NCBI GenBank assembly: GCA_022818135.1
Contig: JAFMSR010000010.1
Coordinates: forward strand, 17,114,222 to 17,178,221
Length of the DNA: 64,000 bases
Source of the DNA: Saxidomus purpurata
Lineage: Eukaryota > Mollusca > Bivalvia > Venerida > Veneridae
Reading direction: 5' to 3'
Part shown: piece by piece, positions 56,001-64,000 of the stretch
Layout of the letters: every line of letters begins with the position of its first letter
Numbering within the stretch: position 1 is the stretch's first letter
The notes under the pieces: generated by a model
Seen by the model: the letters and a program-made list of their open reading frames with translations, nothing else
Databases searched by the model: none
What the model was told of the DNA's origin: nothing
Made by a program: the position numbers and the translations under genes

Positions 56001-58814
56001 GTGTATAATACATATATTTTTGTTGACAGTATAGTTTTACGTTTTATGTCATAACATGTAGGCACGGCTAACTTTGATTGATCTTTACTGCTACCTGTAT
56101 ATTTAATGTATTCAATTATGAGTTAACATACATTGTACACGTGTTCTATGTAATGAAGCTGTAGTCATGGCGCTTGAGTGGCATTACCAATTTATCTTAC
56201 ATTGTCATCATAGGTATTTGATGCCCTTGTTGTATTCATATCGTTTGTCGTCGACTTGGTATTGTTAAAAGGTCTGATGGAGTTCAAGGTCCAAGATGCC
56301 GTGTTCATTCTGACATTCCTTCTACCTTGGAGAGTCATCCGAGTTGTTAACAGTGAGTATCGTACCATGGTCATCGTTTTCCCTGTGCCTGAATGCAAAT
56401 TCACCAATCTCTTATGTTCACATAGTTCTATACGAAAGCATATGTGCCAATGACTGAAATTAAAATGGAAACATAGGTTCTGGTATTTAATGCCCATTAA
56501 GACAATGGTCTGAATCTCATATAAACAAAACAACAAAGTATTTCATGTACATACACTCAGTTACAAAAGAAAGTGTGCACTTCTTAATTTGAAATATTTC
56601 AATACATGTATTTAGCAGGCGTATCGGCTTCAATTTTCGCACACTATATCGCATGTGTATTTGTCATCGATCAATTGCAAAATCTAAAATGTTCGCCATA
56701 TATGTATGACATGTACGTAAACAGATCTCAATTTTGGTACCAATTATATAGGCTTTCAGAAAAGTAGTCGATGAAAAATCACAGAAAACAAAGTGCACAC
56801 TTTCTTTTGGAACTGAGTATATGATAACCATGGTCAGAGTCCTGTACACTAGTACTATGTTTTTTTTGAAATTTTTTCTCATGTGAATAGAAAACATTGT
56901 CATGGCCATCATTGTACACAATGCAATATCTTATGTACACAAATAGTTCTTCCATATTCTGTTTCTCTTGTACTTGAAATGAAACCATGGTCATGTACAA
57001 TGAAATCCATAGTAATGGTCTTTCTTGTATTGGTCATGATATTATGGCCTATTTATCTTGCAAATGAAACATGGTCAGGATACTTTTTACTGGGTATTGT
57101 CAAATTTCGAATGTATCATGTGTACGTAAAAAAACTAAAAATTGCAGTGACTTTCACAAATTAATCAAACAAATTTAAAAATGCTTTCCTTTCAAATCTC
57201 GTATCAACATTTTAACTTCTGTAACCATTAACCAACGGCTGTCATTTTTCAAATTATACCATGATAGTGTGGGTCCTTATTTTTCTTTTCAATATTTACA
57301 TCTTAAGCATCGATATCTAGACCCCTCAATAGACTGCACTTACTATATAGTATATACTCTTCCCCAGGTTTGATCGTGGCAGTGTTGGATCACGAACATT
57401 TCCGGCTGAAGATGCTATACCAGGAAAAGAAGGTTGTTACTGCTGAATTGAAACAGCTCAAGGCCAAGGAGAAAGGCTGGGATGTAAGAAAGTTTAGATT
57501 TAAGTTCATACCTATTACCGTATCTCCGGCAAACTTCGGACGTATTGAAATGATAAGGTGGTCCAGTTGACGCTGGTGTTGGGATAAGTTACTGGATAAT
57601 GAAGTTTTGTCCGTAAAATTAAGATTTCAATTATTGAACGTGTACGAATTTTACTCTCAAGCCGTTTGTTATTCTCGTACATCTTTACTCGGCAATGGCA
57701 ACACGTATTAAGTTTGATGATAGAAAATATTTCTGTTTAAAACGAAAACGTTGCAGATGTAATATACATTTGTATTTACATAGAAACAATGAATTGATAC
57801 AGTTTTTATCATGGTGTTTCTTTTCAGTTTCACTTAAAAAAGATTGAGAATTTCTGTGAAAGTGAAGGTATTCCAATATGGAAGATCAGACAGCACACAG
57901 GTTTGTACCAGATTTTATTCTTTCAGAAAATAGAATTGCTCTTCAGATGTATTTCATTATGGATTTAGCTTAAGTATTTTTGTCTATATTGTACATATTT
58001 CAAGATGCCATTCGTCATAATTATAGTCTGTATGATGGTTACCATCTTTTTTACACACAATCGGCGCCAGGGTGTATCTAGCGCCACAATGGAGATAATG
58101 TAATTTAATTAATCTTACTCTGTTGAACCATAACTATGAACTTTTTGATTGCACTTTTTAACATTTCTGCACTATTCATGTTTTGAATGTCTGATTTATG
58201 TACGCAAGACTTTTCTAAATGTTATTTATGTACTTCACATAACGTTACTATGACGTCGCAAACATTGTACGATGTCGTGTATCTTAAAATATTGTCTACA
58301 TTCTTCAGCAATGGGTAGGAAACAGTCGACAATCACATCAATGGCGTCCCTAGCACTGAACGGTTTTCTGCAAGGCATGGTGTTAAGTCCTTCAGACAAG
58401 ATGTTAATGGACAAGTCATTATCCCTGGCCGGGCGAGACATCCCTTGTCTAGGTCCAATAGATGAAAGTGACGACGCAGACAACGAATTTGTTGAGATTT
58501 TGCACAAAACAAATACAACCGACAGCGCTTTGTCGTACGTAACGTCAGAGGACCGTCAAAAGAACAACAAGGAGTCTTTATCATTGATATCTGTAGACCA
58601 CACAAATGGTGTCCGCCAAAATGCTCATGTTGATGTTGAACATGCGCATGCGTATCCAGAACATAGTATTATGAAGGCTGCTTCCAGAGCCACGATGAAA
58701 AGTGTCAGTTTTGAGCAAATAGAAAATAAACCATTGTTACACCGTCAAGATTCTTTTGAAGTGAAGGACATAAATGTCAATAATGATGACGAAAACTTTA
58801 AAGGCTGGAGATAG
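52893..58814 (+). CDS. HVCN1-like: voltage-gated proton channel, Hv3-like (5' end missing)
   Basis: Eight exons with matching phases: 52893-53023, 53636-53760, 54356-54844, 55078-55131, 56214-56352, 57368-57483, 57828-57900, 58309-58814; about 543 residues plus an unseen N-terminus. Residues are numbered from the first exon. S1 (57-84) IDCALVLGELILD keeps the selectivity Asp (D69; human D112). S2 (237-256) SITILGILFVENLFK keeps Glu and Lys (E248, K252) and the Zn-site His before it (H235). S3 (267-284) FDALVVFISFVVDLV keeps both Asp (D269, D280). S4 reads TFLLPWRVIRVVN: second and third arginines are present (R306, R309) but the first is Leu (L303). A coiled-coil-like segment follows (EHFRLKMLYQEKKVV), then a 170-residue cytoplasmic tail. 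Such channels pass protons across the plasma membrane with no separate pore domain. The S1-S2 loop is about 155 residues and has one frame break. Human numbering and family alignment are from memory. Confidence 0.88.
53636..53760 (+). CDS. HVCN1-like: proton channel exon, S1 helix
   Basis: Acceptor TTGCTTTCAG, donor G|GTAATT, ends in phase 1. It encodes RLKGERMLHSKYVLLAVVV then LNLIDCALVLGELILDIHFI-R. D69, E76 and D80 align with human D112, E119 and D123, the acidic line of the S1 proton path. Confidence 0.88.
54356..54844 (+). CDS. HVCN1-like: proton channel exon, long S1-S2 loop and start of S2
   Basis: Using acceptor TTGATTTTCAG, phase 1 continues as ELRNKSDASSQLFIDTLQTR, YPEHLYGHNIDNMDLLYAQL. 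This frame stops at about 54550. The next frame (one base over) carries GLNNTNPHKRG, four N-glycosylation sequons (NNT, NRT, NHT, NHT), the His-rich HGDHHDDHHHHEHSIWEHV and then S2. One surplus base, for example in the G run at 54533-54537, would explain it. A 67-base mini-intron (54508-54574) is an alternative. A second possible acceptor at 54305 gives one open frame for the whole exon, but its first part looks less protein-like. Donor GAG|GTAGGT. Confidence 0.75.
55078..55131 (+). CDS. HVCN1-like: proton channel exon, end of S2
   Basis: Acceptor TTCTGTTTCAG, donor GAG|GTATGA, phase 0 on both sides. It encodes NLFKLICMGRAFLIKKLE; K252 aligns with human K157. It is the intracellular end of S2 and the S2-S3 loop. 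Confidence 0.85.
56214..56352 (+). CDS. HVCN1-like: proton channel exon, S3 and voltage-sensing S4
   Basis: Acceptor GTCATCATAG, donor A|GTGAGT. It encodes VFDALVVFISFVVDLVLLK, then GLMEFKVQDAVFILTFLLP and WRVIRVVN. The S4 pattern is L-x-x-R-x-x-R where human Hv1 has R-x-x-R-x-x-R. The S3-S4 loop lacks the human Zn-binding His193 equivalent. Confidence 0.9.
56554..56819. mobile_element. Tc1/mariner-type MITE, copy 2, in a proton-channel intron
   Basis: The ends CACTCAGTTACAAAAGAAAG and CTTTCTTTTGGAACTGAGTA are inverted, with TA on each side (56552-56553, 56820-56821). It shares most of its 266 bp with the copy at 39959-40193 and sits between the S4 and coiled-coil exons, so it is spliced out. 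Confidence 0.82.
57368..57483 (+). CDS. HVCN1-like: proton channel exon, S4 exit and coiled coil
   Basis: Acceptor CTTCCCCAG, donor GAT|GTAAGA. It encodes LIVAVLDHEHFRLKMLYQEK then KVVTAELKQLKAKEKGWD, where Hv1 proteins enter the coiled coil that makes them dimers. Heptad-like leucine spacing is present but the helix is short. Confidence 0.85.
57828..57900 (+). CDS. HVCN1-like: proton channel exon, post-coil segment
   Basis: Acceptor TTTCTTTTCAG, donor CAG|GTTTGT. It encodes FHLKKIENFCESEGIPIWKI-RQHT, an amphipathic cytoplasmic stretch not present in mammalian Hv1. Phase 1 at the end agrees with the last exon. Confidence 0.75.
58309..58814 (+). CDS. HVCN1-like: proton channel last exon, C-terminal tail
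   Basis: Acceptor CATTCTTCAG. The frame adds 167 residues and ends in TAG at 58812-58814. It starts MGRKQSTITSMASLALNGFL and is rich in Ser, Asp and Asn with no membrane segment: a long, probably disordered cytosolic tail. The ATG at 58311 is internal, not a start. Confidence 0.8.
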
Positions 58815-58857
58815 TCATCTTTCTATTGAGTCAAAAGGTCTATTCATACAGAACAAG

Positions 58858-58863
58858 AATAAA
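58858..58863 (+). terminator. candidate poly(A) signal of the proton-channel gene
   Basis: AATAAA lies 44 bases after the stop codon; another is at 59798-59803. Which one is used cannot be told from sequence. Confidence 0.4.
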
Positions 58864-58869
58864 TACAGG

Positions 58870-60300
58870 TGCTTGAGTATATTAGCAAAGATTTACTATT
58901 ACAAATCGAATTTAGAATTAATGAGTCGTTATATAAAATTTAACAAGAGCTTTCACTAATGGCCTAAAGCTTCAAATAGAGTAATACACAAGTGCGCATT
59001 GAGAGTTTATGCTTTTTTTTTCATTTTGAAACTACATGTATGTAGTATTTTAAGTTTCATTATCATTGTAGCCATATTTTTAAAACATCGAGCACAGATT
59101 CAGTCCATGTTGCAATGAGTTTTTAAATCACGATATATTTAGGAAATAGATTTCACTTTTGAGTGATATACCTTCAGATTACTACGCATTTACACTCCAC
59201 ACAGTGATATAGTAACCAGTATATCACTCAAAATAGAAATCTATTTCCTAAATATAAATCAAACTAGGATTAAACTAAAATTTCTCAACCGATGTCATAT
59301 AAATATGTCATGCAAATCCTTCTGTTCGTGCAGATCAAGTCCAGGAAGTTTTAGATATGCGTTGAAAGCTTCGTTTGTAAGTCAATAAACGAACAGAAGC
59401 ACTGATCGTATATTTATGTGTGTAGATATATTAAGACTTTAGTTGATAATTCTATTCATAAGTCGGACATATACGACCTCTGGCCTGAAGCAAGGTAACA
59501 AAACAACTATACACAGAGTGGGGCAATCACAAACATTTGACTATGCATACAATAGTTTAGGATGTGAACAAACGTGTCTTGTTGTCTTCAGATTCACTGA
59601 AAGTTTTCAGTGATACCTTTGTAAGAACCGCGCGCATGTTTCATTCATGATCAAAGCACATTGTTATTTTTTGTATTTTTATAACTGTTATATTTTAACA
59701 TATTCATTGTTTATATGCATTACATTTTTACAGAAATTTTCATTGAAGAGTTCACTGATTCAGTTGTTACTTAGTTTTTTGTATCCAGCAGAAATGAAAT
59801 AAATGATGACTTACTGTCTAGTTCTTTGGTTACTTACTTCTGTCAGAATCGTGATTCATTCTTTTGTACTTTATGAACAAACCCTTTTCATCTATGGTTT
59901 AATTAAGTACAATTTTGTTTTAAAATGTATATGTACAATATTGCATACTGATCTCGAATTTAAGATATAAATACTAACAAATGTTATGTTTAAAACATCT
60001 AGAAGTAAAACTTAAAAGCCTTGCAAGCCACTCCAAACTTAAACTTGTAACAAGATATGTTAAAATCTAGTTTGAAGTGAATTTAAACTATGAATGTCGG
60101 GAACCGCCTGTCCGCTCATCACATCATATACGATGTAAAGCAATGACCATTGCTGTTTTAAATAGGAACAGAAAAAAAACGTTATGTCTAATAAGCTTTG
60201 GTAATCTTGGAGAAATCTATCGAATAGTGCATGTATATTTTGTGTGAAATGACAATACCCTATCGAAACACCTTGTCAAAAGTTGTTGATGTTAAAATTT
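58870..60300. other. 3' flank with hairpin
   Basis: It may include the proton-channel 3' untranslated region. It contains the inverted repeat at 59127-59262 and a short inverted pair CTTCTGTTCGT/ACGAACAGAAG (about 59328 and 59388). No further gene is seen. Confidence 0.4.
59127..59262. repeat. inverted repeat, arms about 38 bp
   Basis: TATTTAGGAAATAGATTTC..TTTTGAGTGATATAC (59133-59171) is matched inverted by GTATATCACTCAAAA..GAAATCTATTTCCTAAATA (59219-59257) around a 47-base spacer. Probably a small foldback element. Confidence 0.75.
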
Positions 60301-60305
60301 CAATA

Positions 60306-60690
60306 AAGGGCTGCAATAATTATTCTTGTTAATGATTATGATACCCCTTCTGAAAATTTATTTCAAGAATTGCGTTGGATGAAATGTAGTGATCGAGTGA
60401 TATTTAAAAAAATTATACTTGTATATAAATTTGTTCAAGAGGACAATGCGCCACAATACATTCGCAACAAATTTCAGATGTCTTATGCTAATGGAAATAT
60501 AAATCTAAGGTCCTCAAACAGAATCATGTGAACTGCTCCTTCCAAAACCTAATCTGGAATTCTTAAGAAAATCTCTATCTTACTCAGGACCTAAAATTTG
60601 GAATTCACACAGTATTCGAAAAGCTGAAAATCTAAATCAATTTAAACAGTTATATTGTCAGTGGAAGTTTTCTGGTTAGTGATGCACAGT
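60306..60690 (+). mobile_element. LINE C-terminal relic, plus strand
   Basis: Reads AAIIILVNDYDTPSENLFQE, LRWMKCSDRVIFKKIILVYK, FVQEDNAPQYIRNKFQMSYA then, across frameshifts, LRSSNRIM, SYSGPKIWNSHSIRKAENL-like pieces and SGWKFSG-like end. This is the C-terminal tail seen in CR1-like LINEs (RRAARxIxxDYxT; YxVHKxxxG..P.Y). No endonuclease or transcriptase is present. Confidence 0.7.
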
Positions 60691-60829
60691 ACAGTTTAAC
60701 TTGATAAATTGCTTGTTCATATACATGATCCTTTTTCAATTTTTAAGTGATTTTTCTTTTTTGTTTGTAATTGTTTGTATTTCTTTGTTGTATATATGTG
60801 TATGTTATATAGAGGCCCACGTGGAAGAT

Positions 60830-61200
60830 TGGGACCAGGTGAATAGAGTGACCGAAATACCAAAAAAGACTGAATAAGACCGAAAAAGACAGAAAATCTC
60901 TTTATGTTTACCGTAAACTACTATTTTCAAGAGATAATGTACGATTTATAACTTAAGTATTAAATAAATGAAGGAATTAGTATGTAGTGAATAATTTTTT
61001 TGTCTGTTTTTATGTGGAATGCTAATTCAGAAAGTTTTCGGTCTGCAATACTTGTTTTCGATCTTTTTACTTGATTTGTAACACAATATCTACAAATTTC
61101 TTCTTTTAAGCTGTAAGTTATATATACTCTTTTAAAAGAGCTGTTTTCGGTCATCACAAACTGTTTTTCGGTCTTTTTTCGGTTATTATATGCACCGATT
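60830..61200. repeat. GACCGAAAAAG-rich element
   Basis: GACCGAAATACC, GACTGAATAAGACCGAAAAAGACAG (60850-60895) faces TTTTCGGTC, TTTTTCGGTCTTTTTTCGGTT (61141-61190) in inverted sense, with the motif also near 61036. It looks like degenerate terminal inverted repeats. The 110-codon minus frame at 60960-61292 crosses them and is probably spurious. Confidence 0.5.
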
Positions 61201-62200
61201 GGGACTATACTCAAACGTGTATAGCCTCTCAAAATAATGACTTTATTATAGTCTGAGGAGGTCTTGTTATCACGACCTTTTATGCAATGCACATGTATTT
61301 TAAAGTTTAAACTTATCTATTTTACATCGATTATGGGATGGAGTTCTCAATCAATTGTATATCGTTAAGAGTGACCGAGTTCCAATGACACCATCATTAT
61401 AACATTTTAACGAAATGTATGATGCAGAAATTGGGCAGTGAAACGCCTTCTTCAAGTCCACCCAGTGCTAGAATTGACCTTACTTTGATATAACTTGAAA
61501 GTCCGGTATGTTATATTCTGACAAATCACCAATTAGTTGCAGGAGTTCAGAGGTTGGTCCCTTTTCTTTGCAGAAGAATCCAGTCATCTTCTAACTTTGG
61601 TTCGAATTAATGCAGAAGCATGGTTTTTATGTATAAAAGTCAAATTAAAATATTTAACAGGAAAACTTTGAGGCGGGCCTTACAGCAGTGTCTTAACTTG
61701 ATAAGTTATTGCCAAGTCCCAATTCATTTTATTTTCTCCTTTCAAGAGACAGCTCCCTACTTTTTTGTAGCATGAGCAAAAATGGTTTGTTTTTTTCTGA
61801 ACGAAACTTATATTTTAAAATGCAAAGAACCAACACTCAAATTTCTTGTTAAAAAAGAAAATGTAACAGCCGAGACAAATCAAATGTTGATGCCTGGCAT
61901 CAATACGAAGCAAATTCAGTAAAGATTAAAAATTGGTGTAATGGTTAGTAAATGCATGTATAGGTAATGTATGCAACCATTCACGCAACACTCAGCAATC
62001 GAGTGAATATATTATATGCTACTGATTACTATTATTTGTATCATAAGTTACGCATTGAAGAGTGATGTTAGCCCATCCTTTATCTTACTTTCGTAGGCAT
62101 TTTTCATTCATTTCATGTATGCAAAGAACTTTCCACTATTTCACTTACATTCCCGTTTTTTTACTCAAGCTGGTGTACAAAAGGTGGTGTACTGTCAGTA
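61200..62200. other. intergenic DNA, nothing recognised
   Basis: No exon or strong repeat is visible. GTTGCAGGAGTTCAGAGGTTGGTCC near 61540 and the surrounding text have no counterpart elsewhere in the window. Confidence 0.35.
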
Positions 62201-62239
62201 GGTCAGCGTGCTTGACTTTTTTAGTGCTTGCCAATAAAA

Positions 62240-63003
62240 AAAACTTTGACAGTTAAAGGCAAACCAAGGATCTGTATAAACAAGGGCCACAAGTAGCAAG
62301 ATATTAAGTCAAGAGTTATCAAACTTAAATGTTTGATATCCCTAAATACTACAGCAAAGTTGTAGATAAAGTGGATAATGATATATGGGCATGACGGTGC
62401 CAGTTGCACACATGACTTTAACTAGGAACTTTTAAGTACAAATCAAGAAACATTTTCACAAGAGTTATCTTCTCTTGCTTACAGATAGGTGTCATGATGG
62501 TAGTTAAGTACTCCACTTTTCAAAGTAATATCTCAAATGGTTTAGTCAACAAGTGGACAAGAATGAAAATTTTAACTGAGTTTCTAAGTCGAAAAGGGCC
62601 ATAATTCAAATAAAATCCTTGACAGAATTACCTTCTCCTGCCTATGTTTGGGGATCATAATGGTATTCCAACTTTCATTCTAGCATAAAATGTAGGGTTA
62701 ACGCACGTTTCGTTATAACAAGTATTCCAAACCCGTTCAATGCAATATCTCAAACAGTTTAGCGCAGATCAAAAAATAAAATGAAACGTATTAGACAACG
62801 TTCATGCGCGGGACAACGTCCGTGTGTTTACGTCATATTATGACGTCACCAGCGGTTTGTCCGCAGTGACGCCGTACATGAGTAAGACTTGGGAGACAGG
62901 TCCATTGTTTACAATAGCCCGATAGAAGAAAACGGGTTATAACGGCGGGGGGACTCCCCGTTAACCACTTTTTCTCCTAAAAAGGTCTTGACAAAGGGGA
63001 AAA

Positions 63004-63039
<36 letters not shown>

Positions 63040-63102
63040 CGTTACCTTCTCTTTCATTTACGCAGGGGGTAATCATGATGCAAACAAGTACATGTATTCC
63101 AA

Positions 63103-63155
<53 letters not shown>

Positions 63156-63640
63156 AAGGAGGGGGGAAAAAAGGGGGGGGGGTCCGGGGCTTTGGGGACG
63201 GCGTACTAATAGGAGCGTTTCATTTTATTTTATGATTTGTTAACTAATTTCTCAAAGGCTTAAGTCAATAGCACCTTCTGGATTTGCAATGTTATAACCC
63301 CTTAATTCAATGTAATATAATAAAGTTCTCAAAAAGTGGACTGGTACGAAAAACTTATCCCAGATTCCAAGTCGATAAAGAATTTAATTTCTAAAAGAAT
63401 CTTGACAAAGTAACCTTCTCTTGCTTACAGAGGGGGGTAATGATGCAAACAAGTATTCCAACTTTCATTAAAAACCGGGGCATGATTCTGACAAAAACCT
63501 TTTCAGAATGATGTACTCTTGTCTTCGGATGGAAATAATGATGGTAAATAAGTATGGTAAGTTTCAAAGCAACATCTGTACTGAAATAAAGTTGGGTGGT
63601 ATGAACAACTTAACCAAGGTGTGACACCAACGCAGACGCG
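62240..63640. repeat. bivalve CTTGCTTACAG tandem repeat
   Basis: The motif CTTGACARAGTTAYCTTCTC, then TTGCTTACAGA and AAACAAGTATTCCAACTTTC, recurs near 62458, 62620, 62985, 63400 and 63506. CAATATCTCAAACAGTTTAG recurs between (62535, 62745). Units are roughly 160 bp and decayed. Two poly-G runs (63004-63039 and 63103-63154) interrupt the unit at 62985-63100. Confidence 0.75.
63004..63190. repeat. poly-G tracts, probable artefact
   Basis: 36 and 52 consecutive G, followed by GGGGGGAAAAAAGGGG-type sequence to 63190. They give a polyglycine pseudo-ORF at 62988-63209 that is not a gene. Confidence 0.85.
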
Positions 63641-64000
63641 AGTAGAATAGCTCCCCTTTTCTTAGAAAAATTGAGCTAAAAACTGTTCACTACTTTGTAA
63701 ATGTGTGCAAATCTACACTTACATAAACATTTTCCTAAGTCGTTCTAAATATAGTGGACCATTGACCCTTAATCAAGACAGTATTGTCCGTGATATACAT
63801 TCTGTCCAAGTTTGGTGAAGACTGTTCAAAATATGGCTTACAAAATATAATCCGTTTGTGTCACATACAGATGTGACCCTACTCTTTTATTGTAGCTTCA
63901 CGTAAAGTTTCAGTTGGTTCCTGCCAGTAATTGCACAGATCCAGAGCCGAACGGCCAGACATTCAAGCAACTTTATGCATCCTCTGCTGGGAGCAGACAT
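63640..64000. other. repeat scrap at the window edge
   Basis: The tail CGCGAGTAGAATAGCTCCCC..TTTTCTTAGAAAAATTGAGCTAAAA closes the tandem module. The remainder shows no gene. Confidence 0.4.

Noticed and set aside
60960..61292. 110-codon minus-strand frame
   Set aside because: Part of its sequence is the translated GACCGAAAAAG repeat; no domain.
62988..63209. Polyglycine frame
   Set aside because: Translation of poly-G runs that may be sequencing artefacts.

Overview
This is an AT-rich, intron-rich, repeat-dense piece of an animal nuclear genome, most likely a bivalve mollusc. The main clue is the set of decayed tandem modules with phrases such as CAAGGTCA, CTTGACAAAG..CTTGCTTACAG and GGGCCATNNTGGNCCTCTT, which I know as typical bivalve intergenic repeats. 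Protein-coding sequence is sparse; most of the window is transposon relics, foldback elements and tandem repeats. There is no sign of bacterial, viral or CRISPR sequence.

Layout. 1-6.5 kb: a tRNA-derived relic, a long-hairpin MITE, a bivalve tandem module, a possible minus-strand terminal coding exon (2671-2958), an internally deleted minus-strand LINE carrying a 27-bp perfect palindrome, and a 5'-truncated L1-type insertion with a perfect 16-bp target-site duplication. 6.6-13.5 kb: anonymous sequence that recurs at 35.8-37.8 kb, a minisatellite and a minus-strand DIRS-like RNase H relic. 13.5-17.1 kb: three spliceable minus-strand exons of a short TRAF-like zinc-finger protein, with a 41-bp satellite array in an intron. 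18.1-21.9 kb: a large inverted-repeat element. 22-25.6 kb: a whole but broken LINE and a possible DIRS-like relic. 31-32 kb: a minus-strand LINE 3' part. 32.5-32.9 kb: a candidate three-exon small gene. 34.9-51 kb: hairpin elements, a striking array of GATATC palindromes and microsatellites.

The best supported gene lies at 52.9-58.8 kb on the plus strand: eight exons of a voltage-gated proton channel (HVCN1/Hv1 family), 5' end not found. All four voltage-sensor helices can be read. The S1 aspartate selectivity residue and the S2/S3 acidic residues are conserved, but the first S4 arginine is replaced by leucine (LLPWRVIR). That matches the third proton-channel paralogue described in the sea hare Aplysia, which leaks protons and has weak voltage dependence. 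The S1-S2 loop is very long, histidine-rich and full of N-glycosylation sequons, and its reading frame is broken once.

58.8-64 kb holds a hairpin, another LINE 3' fragment, a GACCGAAAAAG-rich repeat and a bivalve tandem repeat interrupted by 36-base and 52-base poly-G runs that may be assembly artefacts. All calls come from reading the sequence; no search or alignment program was run.
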